The notes under the pieces are model-generated. The model was given only the letters and a program-made list of their open reading frames with translations, ran no database searches and was not told the origin of the DNA. A DNA stretch of 64,000 nt from CAJCJE01 sp963818685 (GTDB lineage Bacteria > Actinomycetota > Actinomycetes > Mycobacteriales > Pseudonocardiaceae): assembly GCA_963818685.1 (NCBI GenBank), contig CAWFTJ010000009.1:248001-312000 (forward strand), given 5' to 3'. Each line of letters starts with the position of its first letter. The stretch's first letter is position 1. Positions 33,941 to 42,900 of this stretch are shown here, piece after piece. The position numbers and the translations under genes are program-made.

Positions 33941-36900
33941 GTGGCACTGACGGACGACCGGACACCGATGGCCGGTGGGTTCGACAAGCAACCACCGCAG
34001 GATCTGGCCGCGGAACAGTCCGTGCTCGGCGGCATGATGCTGAGCAAGGACGCGATCGCGGACGTGATCGAGGTCCTCGGCCCCGGCGACTTCTACCGTC
34101 CCGCGCACCAGGCCGTCTACGACTGCATCCTCGATCTCTACGGCCGAGGCGAGCCGGCCGACCCGGTCACCGTCTCCGCCGAACTCGAACGCCGAGGCGA
34201 ACTCGGTCGCGTCGGCGGCGCCCCCTACCTGCACACACTGATCGCGACCGTGCCCACCGCGGCCAACGCCGGCTACTACGCCGAGATCGTCGCGGAGAAA
34301 GCCATCCTGCGCAGGCTCGTCGAGGCCGGCACCCGCATCGTGCAGCTCGGCTACAACGGCGCGGAGGGCGACGAGATCGACCAGGTCGTCGACCGCGCCC
34401 AGGCGGCCATCTACGAGGTCACCGAGCGGCGCACCAGCGAGGACTACACCTCGCTTGAGGAACTGCTCCAGCCCACCATGGACGAGATCGACGCCATCGC
34501 ATCGCGCGGCGGCTCGTCGCTCGGCGTGCCAACCGGCTTCGTCGACCTCGACGAGGTCACCAACGGCCTGCACCCCGGCCAGATGATCATCGTCGCGGCC
34601 CGTCCCGGTGTCGGCAAGGCGCTCGCGCTGGACACCCCGCTGCCCACCCCGGCCGGCTGGACCACCATGGGCGAGGTCCGGGTCGGCGACGAACTGCTCG
34701 GCGCGGACGGCCTGCCGACGCGCGTGGTCGCCGCCAGCGAGGTCATGCACGGCAGGCCGTGCTACGAGGTGGAGTTCTCCGACGGCACCGTGCTGGTCGC
34801 GGACGCGCGGCACCAGTGGCTGACCGAGACCAACGCCTCCCAGGGCTCCGACCAGCGCACGCGCACCACCGAGGAGATCGCCGCGACGCTGCGCCATGCC
34901 ACGGCGGACCAGCGACCCAACCACTCGGTCGTCAACACCCAACCGCTGTGTCTGCCAGCGGCCGAACTGCCGCTGCCGCCGTACTCGCTCGGCGTGTGGC
35001 TGGCCGGCGGCCAGGTCGAGGAGGACGGCTTCGACGTGCTCGGCGACGAGGACAAGCACCTCCCGTCGGCTTACCTGCGCGCGTCCGCCGACCAGCGGCG
35101 TGCGCTGCTCGCCGGCCTGCTGGACACCGAAGGCACGGTGACCGAGGACGGCAGTGTCAAGTTCAGCGTGACGAACCTGCGGCTGGCCGAGGACGTGCGG
35201 GAGCTGGTGGTCTCGCTCGGCTACCACTGTGGCCTGACCACGAAAGCGGTCAACGGTCGTTCCGCCGAGCCCGCCGCCACCGCGTACACCCTGTCCTTCG
35301 AGACCGATGACATGGTGTTCCAGTTGGAACGCAAACGCTTGCTGCACAAGGAACGCCGTCGCGAAGCCGACCTGTCGCAGACCGGTTCCCGCTTCATCGT
35401 CGCGGTGCGGCGGGTCGAGAGCGTGCCGGTCCGCTGCGTCGAGGTGGACAACACCGCACGCCTCTACCTGGCCGGCAAAGCCATGGTGCCCACCCACAAC
35501 TCGACCCTCGGACTGGACTTCGCCAGGTCGTGCTCTGTGAAGCACTCGATGACGAGCGTGATCTTCTCGCTGGAAATGAGCAAGACCGAGATCGTCATGC
35601 GCATGCTCTCGGCCGAGGCGAAGATCCGGTTGGCGGACATGCGCGGTGGGCGGATGACCGACGATGACTGGACGCGACTGGCTCGGCGGATGAGCGAGAT
35701 CAGCGAGGCGCCGCTGTTCGTTGACGACTCGCCGAACATGACCATGATGGAGATCAGGGCCAAGGCGCGGCGGATCAAGCAGCGGCACGACCTGAAGCTG
35801 ATCGTGGTCGACTATCTCCAGCTGATGACCTCGGGCAAGCGGGTGGAGTCGCGACAGCAGGAGGTGTCGGAGTTCTCCCGGCAGCTCAAGTTGCTTGCCA
35901 AGGAACTTGAGGTGCCGGTGATCGCGATCAGCCAGCTCAACCGTGGCCCCGAACAGCGCACCGACAAGCGGCCGATGCTGTCTGACCTGCGCGAATCCGG
36001 CTGCCTGACTGCTGGAACGCGGGTGTTGCGCGCGGACGACGGCACCGAGGTCACGTTGGGCGAATTGCTTGCTTCCGGTGAACGGCCGCTCGTGTGGTCG
36101 ACCGACGACCGTCTTCGGCTCGTGCCGAGGCCCATGACGAAGGTGTTCCCGAGCGGGTTCAAGGAGGTCTTCCGGCTGCGGCTCACCTCGGGCCGGGAGG
36201 TGGAGGCGACCGCCAATCACCCGTTCCTCACCGTTGACGGCTGGGTGCCGTTGGGTGAGCTCGCGAGCGGTGACCGGATCGCCGTGCCACGCCTGGTGCC
36301 GGCACCGATCGAGCCGACACCGATGGCCGAAGCGGAGGTCGTGCTGCTCGGGCATCTGATCGGCGACGGATCCTTTGTCCGACGCCAGCCCATCCGGTAT
36401 GCGAGCACTGACGAGGCGAACCTGCGCGCGGTGACCGAGGCCGCACGACACTTCGGAGTCACAGCCGTGCGGGACGACCACCCGGCAGCGCGGTGCACCT
36501 CACTGCGGCTTCCCGCGCCCTACCGGCTCACGCACGGGAAGCGGAATCCGATTGCGGCATGGCTGGACGGACTGGGACTGTTCGGGCTTCGCAGCCATGA
36601 GAAGTTCGTGCCGCGCCAGGTTTTCTCGGCACCGGACGAGCAGGTCGCCCTGTTCCTGCGTCATTTGTGGGCGACGGACGGCTCCGTTCGGTGGGACGAG
36701 CGGCACGGTCAGGCCCGGATCTACTACGCGTCGACCAGCCGGCGACTGGTCGATGACATCGCGATGCTGCTACTTCGGCTCGGTGTGCTCAGCCGGATCA
36801 AGCGGGTGCGAAAGGCCGGCTACCGTGACAGTTGGCACCTCTATGTCCACGGCGCGGAAAACCAACTGCTGTTCCTGGACAAGGTGGGCGTGCACGGGAT

Positions 36901-37459
36901 GCGCGGCATCGCCGCCAAGGCAGTGGCGGCTCGGCTCGGCGGAATCGTCGGCAACACCAACCTCGACACCGTGCCACGAGAGGTATGGCAGCGGGTGAAA
37001 GAGTTGCTCACGGTCCGGAACATGACTCACCGCCAGTTCGCCGATGCGATGAGCTCGCGCTTCTGCGGTTCGACCACGTGGAAGCACGCGCCGAGCCGGT
37101 CCCGGCTGGCGAGGGTGGCCGCGGTCCTCGACGACGGGGACCTGGAGATGCTGGCCACCAACGACGTGTTCTGGGACGAGGTCGCCGAGATCACCAGCCT
37201 CGGTGAACAGGACGTCTTCGACGCGACCGTGCCGGGCACGCACAACTTCGTGGCCAACGGGATTTCGGTGCACAACAGCTTGGAGCAGGACGCGGACATG
37301 GTGATCCTGATCCACCGGCCGGACGCGTGGGAGCGGGACGATCCGCGCGCCGGTGAGGCCGACCTGATCCTGGCCAAGCACAGGGCGGGCCCGATCACGA
37401 CGATCACCGTCGCGCACCAGCTGCACTACAGCCGCTTCAGCGATCTCGCCCAGTCGTGA
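33941..37459 (+). CDS. dnaB: Replicative DNA helicase DnaB with two inteins
   Basis: The precursor has 1,172 residues. Removing two in-frame inteins leaves a 453-residue helicase, the normal DnaB length. The N-terminal primase-binding domain (PPQDLAAEQSVLGGMML) precedes the RecA-like domain. Walker A ARPGVGK is split from STLGLDF by intein 1. Walker B is LIVVDYLQLM, and the DNA-binding/Arg region LSDLRESG is split from SLEQDADMV by intein 2. Both inteins therefore sit in essential motifs, so the helicase is inactive until splicing. GTG 33941 follows GAAGGGG. A longer upstream frame is not family-like. Confidence 0.97.
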   Translation: MALTDDRTPMAGGFDKQPPQDLAAEQSVLGGMMLSKDAIADVIEVLGPGDFYRPAHQAVYDCILDLYGRGEPADPVTVSAELERRGELGRVGGAPYLHTLIATVPTAANAGYYAEIVAEKAILRRLVEAGTRIVQLGYNGAEGDEIDQVVDRAQAAIYEVTERRTSEDYTSLEELLQPTMDEIDAIASRGGSSLGVPTGFVDLDEVTNGLHPGQMIIVAARPGVGKALALDTPLPTPAGWTTMGEVRVGDELLGADGLPTRVVAASEVMHGRPCYEVEFSDGTVLVADARHQWLTETNASQGSDQRTRTTEEIAATLRHATADQRPNHSVVNTQPLCLPAAELPLPPYSLGVWLAGGQVEEDGFDVLGDEDKHLPSAYLRASADQRRALLAGLLDTEGTVTEDGSVKFSVTNLRLAEDVRELVVSLGYHCGLTTKAVNGRSAEPAATAYTLSFETDDMVFQLERKRLLHKERRREADLSQTGSRFIVAVRRVESVPVRCVEVDNTARLYLAGKAMVPTHNSTLGLDFARSCSVKHSMTSVIFSLEMSKTEIVMRMLSAEAKIRLADMRGGRMTDDDWTRLARRMSEISEAPLFVDDSPNMTMMEIRAKARRIKQRHDLKLIVVDYLQLMTSGKRVESRQQEVSEFSRQLKLLAKELEVPVIAISQLNRGPEQRTDKRPMLSDLRESGCLTAGTRVLRADDGTEVTLGELLASGERPLVWSTDDRLRLVPRPMTKVFPSGFKEVFRLRLTSGREVEATANHPFLTVDGWVPLGELASGDRIAVPRLVPAPIEPTPMAEAEVVLLGHLIGDGSFVRRQPIRYASTDEANLRAVTEAARHFGVTAVRDDHPAARCTSLRLPAPYRLTHGKRNPIAAWLDGLGLFGLRSHEKFVPRQVFSAPDEQVALFLRHLWATDGSVRWDERHGQARIYYASTSRRLVDDIAMLLLRLGVLSRIKRVRKAGYRDSWHLYVHGAENQLLFLDKVGVHGMRGIAAKAVAARLGGIVGNTNLDTVPREVWQRVKELLTVRNMTHRQFADAMSSRFCGSTTWKHAPSRSRLARVAAVLDDGDLEMLATNDVFWDEVAEITSLGEQDVFDATVPGTHNFVANGISVHNSLEQDADMVILIHRPDAWERDDPRAGEADLILAKHRAGPITTITVAHQLHYSRFSDLAQS
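34619..35500 (+). other. Intein 1 of DnaB (class 3 hallmarks, degenerate endonuclease)
   Basis: This 294-residue intein lies between GVGK and STLG of Walker A. It begins with Ala (ALALDTPLPTPAGWTTMGEV) instead of Cys or Ser and ends VPTHN before Ser+1. It has Trp in ARHQWLT (block B), Cys in VRCVEVD (block F) and Thr in PTHN (block G), the Trp-Cys-Thr set that defines class 3 inteins, in which the block F Cys makes the first nucleophilic attack. The endonuclease region is short: motif 1 reads LGVWLAGGQ, having lost the GDG acid, while LLAGLLDTEG keeps acids. It is probably inactive as a nuclease but able to splice. Confidence 0.88.
36002..37276 (+). other. Intein 2 of DnaB (class 1, LAGLIDADG endonuclease)
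   Basis: This 425-residue intein lies between LRESG and SLEQDAD. It starts with Cys (CLTAGTRVLRADDG), has block B EATANHPFLT, block F DVFDATVPGTHNFVANG and ends SVHN before Ser+1, as in standard class 1 inteins. Both endonuclease motifs are present, LLGHLIGDGS and FLRHLWATDGS, each with its acid, so the homing endonuclease looks intact. Confidence 0.92.
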
Positions 37460-37955
37460 CCTCCGGCGCGTGGCACGGGGTGGGAGCGGGCAGCTCACCC
37501 CGGCGGAACGCCGCAGGAGGCACGCCCATGACGCGGCGGAACTCGCCAGTCAGATGCGCCTGATCGTAGTAACCGGCCTCGGCGGCGAGGTCGGCCCATG
37601 GCCGGAGCGGGGCATAGTCGAGCACGGTTCGTACCCGGTCGATTCGGGCGAAGTGTTTGGGTGACAGGCCGACGCCTTCGATGAAGAGGTTACGTAGGTG
37701 GCGTTCGCTGACGTGTAGCCGCCGCGCTGCCGCTGCCACCCCGTCGGTGCCTGCGGACGACAACATGGTCGCTTCGCGCACGAGCTGGTCTCGCTCCGGG
37801 TTGCCGCCCTGTTCACCGGCTGGAAGCGCATCGGCGAGGTGTTGGCCGAACAGATCACCGGCTGCCTCGGGAGTGAGATCGGCCATCTCATGAGCGAGGC
37901 GGTCGGCTGCGTCCCCCAAGAACGCACTGAGCGGCAGGACCTTGTCGACGAGTTC
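37437..37955 (-). pseudogene. AraC-family regulator, 5'-truncated remnant
   Basis: The frame encodes the C-terminal part of an AraC-type regulator. The double helix-turn-helix is intact: VAAAARRLHVSERHLRNLF, LSPKHFARIDRVR, then AGYYDQAHLTGEFRRVMG and PPAAFRRGELP. Similarity continues upstream of the ATG/TTG region (RELVDKVLPLSAFLGDAADR) and then stops at about 37955, so the N-terminal sensing domain of about 140 residues is missing. The lost part would extend into the NmrA remnant on the other strand. The stop overlaps the end of dnaB by 23 bp. A shortened protein of about 160 residues could still be made. Confidence 0.72.
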
Positions 37956-38659
37956 ACGGGCGGGACGGCCTCGCTGGCAGCGGCGGTGGCCGATGTGCGG
38001 GCGGTTTTCCTGCTTACCGCGCCAGCCTCACCCATCCCGCGTCACGACCTGGCCATGCTGGAAACCGCCCGGTCAGGAGGAGTGACCACCATCGTGAAGC
38101 TGTCCGCGATCGGTACCGGCGAGACGATCGGCGACAGGACGGTCGGAGCCTGGCATCTGCGGGCCGAGCAGGCCGTGCGGTCCAGCGGCATGGCCTGGAC
38201 GGTGTTGCGGCCCTCCAGCTTCGCCTCGAACGTCCTGGGTTTCGCGCACCTGATCAATGCCGGGCATCCCGTCCCCAACATGACCGGCACGGCCGCCCAG
38301 GGTGTCATTGACCCACGCGACGTGGCCGCCGTCGCCGCCGAGGCACTGACAATGCAAGGCCACGCGGGACGGACCTACACCCTCACCGGTCCGGACCTGC
38401 TCAGCGTCCCCGACCAGTCCACCATCATGGAATCCGTTCTGGACCGCCCTGTCCCCACGGTCGAACTTCCCCTCGACACCGCCCGTGAGCAGATGCTGCG
38501 ACACGGCACCGACCCGGCGGCCGTTGACGCGGCTCTCACCGGGATGGCCTGGGCCCGAGCCGGGCACAACGCCGTCCTGACCCCGGAAGTGTCCCGGATA
38601 CTGGGACGCCCGGCCAGTTTTTCCAGGACCACCGGGACGCATTCCGGCCGACCCGGTAA
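37948..38659 (+). pseudogene. NmrA-like NAD(P)-binding protein, 5'-truncated and frameshifted
   Basis: This remnant resembles NmrA/SDR-a NAD(P)-binding proteins from ASLAAAVADVRAVFLLT on: ARSGGVTTIVKLSAIG, TVLRPSSFASNVLG, GVIDPRDVAAVAAEALT. The N-terminal strand with the GxxGxxG cofactor motif is absent. At a run of five T (38618-38622) the frame slips. One more T would give the expected ending SFFQDHRDAFRP and a TAA at 38657-38659. The open frame as it stands runs on to 38852 across the next gene. It lies head to head with the AraC remnant, and both have lost their 5' ends. Confidence 0.72.
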
Positions 38660-38683
38660 GCGTCGTCCCGTCTGGGTGAGAGA

Positions 38684-39490
38684 TCAGGCGCGTTTGTTCA
38701 ACAGGTCGTTGATGCGCAGGCCCAGCGCGTGGGTGATGCGTCCGTCGGGTAGCGCGATACCGGCAATGGCGGCGATGGCGGACTGGTGGACGTCGATGCT
38801 CGACTCGACGAGATCGGCGACAACGGCGCCTGCGGAGCGCGCGCGCCGATAACCGATCGTCCCGCCGACGACGGCTGCCAGAAGTGCCGGTGGCCAGAGC
38901 GCGCCGAGGCCGAGGTACAGCAGGGACCAGCCGGCGAGCGTCGTGGCGTCCTGGTACTGGCCGTAGCCGGTCTGCACCGCGGTCCGGTCGGTGTCGGTCA
39001 GCAGCAGCCACAGCCGGGGCCAGACCAGGGTGGCGTCGAGACCGTACTGCGCGTCCACCCGTTCACCGATCAGCCGGAACCGGTCCCCGATGGGCGTTGC
39101 GTGTCGCGGCAGGTAGCGGACGGGTGGGAGCGGACGGCGGTGCGCGGCGGCGGCCCTGGCCCTGCGACGGCGGCGCAGCACCCACCACAGCGGGCCGCGC
39201 GCGAGATAGCCGCGGTGCACGGCACTGCCAAGGCCGCGGGCGGCGATCGCGGCCGCGGTCGCGCCGAGCAATGCGAGGATGACCGTGACCAGGATCGCCG
39301 AGGGCTTCCCGGACAGCGTGCCGCCGGCGTGTGCGAGGCAGTCTGTCAGCCAGCCGGGATCCAGCGCGTGCCGCCAGCCGAGGAAGTAACCGCAGACGCA
39401 GGCTGCGGTGAAGAGCAGGCCGGGCAGCAGCAGCCCGGCCAGCCATCGGTCCGCGATCTTCGTGCCCAGCGAGGTGAGCAGGTCGGTCAT
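38684..39490 (-). CDS. Membrane protein associated with CHAT module
   Basis: This 268-residue protein has hydrophobic segments near residues 16-38 (LAGLLLPGLLFTAACVCGYF), 65-86 and a long one near 190-225 (LAGWSLLYLGLGALWPPALL). A basic loop (RRRRRARAAAAHRRPLPP) and a soluble region with IGDRFRLIGERVDAQYGLD, then VWPRLWLLLTDTDR, lie between. I cannot name a family. Its ATG overlaps the stop of the small gene upstream, so the two are coupled. Adjacent to a divergent TPR-CHAT gene, it is a candidate membrane-acting effector or anchor. This role is inferred from context. Confidence 0.78.
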   Translation of the reverse strand: MTDLLTSLGTKIADRWLAGLLLPGLLFTAACVCGYFLGWRHALDPGWLTDCLAHAGGTLSGKPSAILVTVILALLGATAAAIAARGLGSAVHRGYLARGPLWWVLRRRRRARAAAAHRRPLPPVRYLPRHATPIGDRFRLIGERVDAQYGLDATLVWPRLWLLLTDTDRTAVQTGYGQYQDATTLAGWSLLYLGLGALWPPALLAAVVGGTIGYRRARSAGAVVADLVESSIDVHQSAIAAIAGIALPDGRITHALGLRINDLLNKRA

Positions 39491-39864
39491 GCTCGCCCGA
39501 GCAGGTCCGAGGAGAGCAGCATCGGGGTCCCGTTCGCGCAGAGGGGTTCGTGCCCGTGCCGGTCCGGCTGCTCGCGACGCGCACACTCGCCGTGCGGGCA
39601 CACGTAATCCCCCGCGACCTGGACCGGCCGCACCCCCAGATCGCGCAGCGTGTGCAGCGGGCCGGGCGACTGCGCGCGAAACTGCGTTGTGTCGATGGCC
39701 AATCCCAGCCGGCGGCACACCTGGGTCGCGGACCTGCCTGCGCGCAGTGCCGCCTCGGCGGAATCCAACCGCGTTCGCCAGCCGTCGCGGTCGGCGTCGG
39801 CCCGTAACTCCGCGAGGTGCGTGCAGAACCACCCCAGCATGATCAGGTCATCGTCGTCGGCCAT
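39487..39864 (-). CDS. Small Cys/His-rich protein associated with CHAT module
   Basis: This 125-residue protein starts with an acidic tract (MADDDD) and a helical N-terminal half. The C-terminal half has YVCPHGECARR, then HGHEPLCANG, giving a C-x4-C-x9-H-x-H-x3-C arrangement that could bind zinc. Family unknown. ATG 39864 has GGGAGG 7 nt upstream; it overlaps the membrane-protein gene and starts about 37 bp from the divergent CHAT gene. It may be a partner, regulator or substrate of the CHAT protein. Confidence 0.75.
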   Translation of the reverse strand: MADDDDLIMLGWFCTHLAELRADADRDGWRTRLDSAEAALRAGRSATQVCRRLGLAIDTTQFRAQSPGPLHTLRDLGVRPVQVAGDYVCPHGECARREQPDRHGHEPLCANGTPMLLSSDLLGRA

Positions 39865-39901
39865 TGGTCCTCCCGGCAGAACAGTAGCTACGGTACGACC
39901 C
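39865..39901. promoter_or_regulatory. Divergent promoter of CHAT module
   Basis: Only 37 bp separate the two start codons. On the plus strand TACGGT (39889-39894) lies 7 nt before GTG 39902. On the minus strand TACTGT (39881-39886) lies 16 nt before ATG 39864. An 8-bp palindrome, GTAGCTAC (39884-39891), overlaps both -10 elements, so one bound protein could shut both directions. Confidence 0.5.
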
Positions 39902-42900
39902 GTGGGGGAATCCATGCAGGAGTTGTTTGATTCGCTGACGAATCGGCTGCACTCGTTCATCGCGGACGGGGACGCCTCGGTGGTTCTCGCCGACGAGGCG
40001 CTGGCCGAGGCCGACCGGCTCTGGCGCGCGGCACTGGCCTCGGGTGCCGGCGTCGCGGTGCGCGTGGACGTGCTGACCGTGGCGGCCTCGCTGCACCGGT
40101 GCCGTTTCCAGGCGTTACCCGACGGTGAGGGCGGTCTGGACCTGCGGGTCGCGGTGGGCCTGTTCGCCGAGGTCGGCCGCGCCGACCCGGGCCTGGTTCC
40201 CGAGGATGTCTGTCAGGTGCTGGCGGCCGGTGTCACGACAGGAACCGAGCCAGAAGCGTGGGCCGAGGAGGCGGGGGCGACCCTCGACGGGATGGCCGGG
40301 CCGATCGATGCCGACCGGGCCATCGGCCTGTTGCGGAAGGCGGTCGACGCGACCAGGATCCCACATCCCCACCGGCCGAGATACCTGTCCAGCCTGGGCG
40401 TGGCGTTGCACCTGCGCTTCCAGTTGACCGGTGACGCGGCAGACCTCGACGCCGCGATCGACGCGCTGCGGGAAGCGATCGCGCTCGCCGAGCGCGCGTA
40501 CCCCAACTGGCCGAGCTACCTGCCGACCCTCGGGTTGACGGTGTACCTCGCCAATCTGGCTCTGGTGTTGCATTCCCGGTTCGACCTGGCCGGGAACGTC
40601 ACCGACCTGGACAACGCGGTCACCGCGGTGACCAACGCGATCGCGTTGACCTCGGCCGAGCACCCCGACCGTCCCCGGTTCCTGGCGCAGCTCGCCGCCG
40701 TTGCGGAGGCCCGGTTCTGGTTGCTCGGCAGGCTGGCGGACATCGACGACGCGATCGCGGCGTTGCGCGAAGCGGTCGAGCGCACACCCGAGGATCTTCC
40801 CGACCGCCTCGACCATTGGTCGCTGCTGGGACACGCGCTGACCAAACGCTTCGAGCGGACGGGGAACATCGCGGATATCGACGACGCGATCACCGAGCTG
40901 AGCGCGGCCACGAAAACGGCACCCGCCGACCATCCTGGCCGGGTCACGGCCCTGGCCGAGCTGGGCACGGCGCTGACGGCTCGTTTCCATCAGGCCGGGA
41001 CGCGGCCGGATCTCGATGCGGCCATCGACACGTTCAACCAAGCGATTCGGGCGGCTCCCGATGGTGATCCGAGCCGGGCGGAGTGCCTCGCCGGCCTCGG
41101 TACCGCACGGGCGGTCCGCTTCGACGCGGCGGGCGACCCCTCGGATCTCGACGCCGCGATCGACCTGCTGGGGCAAGCCGTCCAGGCCATCCCGGCCGGA
41201 GACAGCGTCCGCGGACGGCGGCTGAGCAACCTCGCCAGCACGCTGGTGCGCCGCTTCCAGCGGGCCGGGAAACCGGCCGACCTCGACGCGGCGATCGACG
41301 CCCTGGGCGAAGCGCTGCACGCGGCTCCGCCCGGCCATTCCGATCGCCCGAGTTTCCTGACCAACCTCAGCGCCGCGCTGCACAACCGGTTCGACCTGCT
41401 GGCGAACCTCGGCGATCTCGACGCCGCGTTCGACGCCATCAGCGAGGCGCTCGCGGCCACCCCCGCCGATCACCCCGACCTGCCGAGCCGGCTGGCCAGC
41501 CAGGGTTCCGTGCTGGAGGCGCGTTTCCGGCGCACCTCAGACAGGGCGGATCTCGAAAACGCCGTCACCGCACTGCGTGCGGCGATCGACGCCACCCCGG
41601 CCGGCCATACCGACCGGCCACGCCACCTTGCCACCCTCGGCAGCGCCCTCCACCTCCGGTTCGAGCGACTGGGGGAGGCAACGGACGCGGACGCCGCCAT
41701 CGCGGCTTTCCAGGAGGCGGTCTCCGGTATCGCCGACGATCACCCCAGCCGCGTTGGCTGGCTGTCCGACATCGGCGCGACGCTGATGATCCGGTTCGAC
41801 CAGCTCGGCAATCCGGCCGATCTCGACAACGCGATCGCCAACCTGCGCAAGGCGGTCGACGCGGCGCCAGCGGACTGGGCCGATCGGGCGCGTCCGCTGG
41901 CCAACTACGGCGCGGCACTGCACACCCGGTTCCAGCGGTCGGGAAACCCGAAGGATCTCGAAGACGCCATCGCGGCGATGCGCACAGCGGCCGACGCCAC
42001 CCCGGCCGGCAACTCGGCCCTCGCGCACCGGTGGGGAAACCTGGGCAATGCCCTGGAATCCCGGTTCGACCTGTTAGGCGATCCGGCGGATCTCGACGCG
42101 GCGATCCGGCTCACGCGGCAAGCGCTCGACATCATCGCCGCCGACCACCCCGAGCGGGCGAACTGCCTGAACAACCTCGCGGGTGTGCTGGAGACCCGGT
42201 TCGCCGAGCGGCACGATCCGGCCGATGCGCAGGCCGCGTTCGACGCCCGGCGCGAGGCCACCACGGTGACGAGTGCGAGCGTCCGGACCCGGCTGCGCGC
42301 CGCACGGGCGTGGGGCGAGGTGGCGGCCAAGTCACGCCGGTGGCCGGACGCGGCGGACGGGTACGAAACCGCGGTGCGCCTGCTGCCGCTGTTGGCCTGG
42401 CACGGGCTGGGCCGAGGCAGCCGGGAACGGCTGACCGAGGATTCCCGTGGGCTGGCCGGCGACGGCGCGGCCTGCGCCATCGCGACAGGCCAGCCCGGCC
42501 GGGCACTGGAAATCCTTGAACAGGGCCGAGGTGTGCTGTGGTCGCAACTGCTGGAAACCCGCACCGACCTGACCGCGTTACACCAGGCGGAGCCGCGGCT
42601 CGCCGCTCGCCTTGCGGCGCTGCGCGCCGAACTCGACGCCCCGCACGCCATGGCCGGGAACGATCCCTCGGCGGTGGTGGATGCCCGCATGGCCGCGGCC
42701 CGCGAATGGGACGTTCTCATCAAGCAGATCCAGGCCCTGCCCGGTTTCCGCGACTTCGCCCGCCCGCCGGACGCTTCGGTGCTACGCCGCGCGGCCGGCC
42801 ACGGCACCGTCGTGGTCATCAATGTCAGCCGCTGGCGCTGCGACGCGTTGCTGGTGTCCGCCAACGGCATCAGGGTCGAACCGTTGCCCAACCTCACGAT

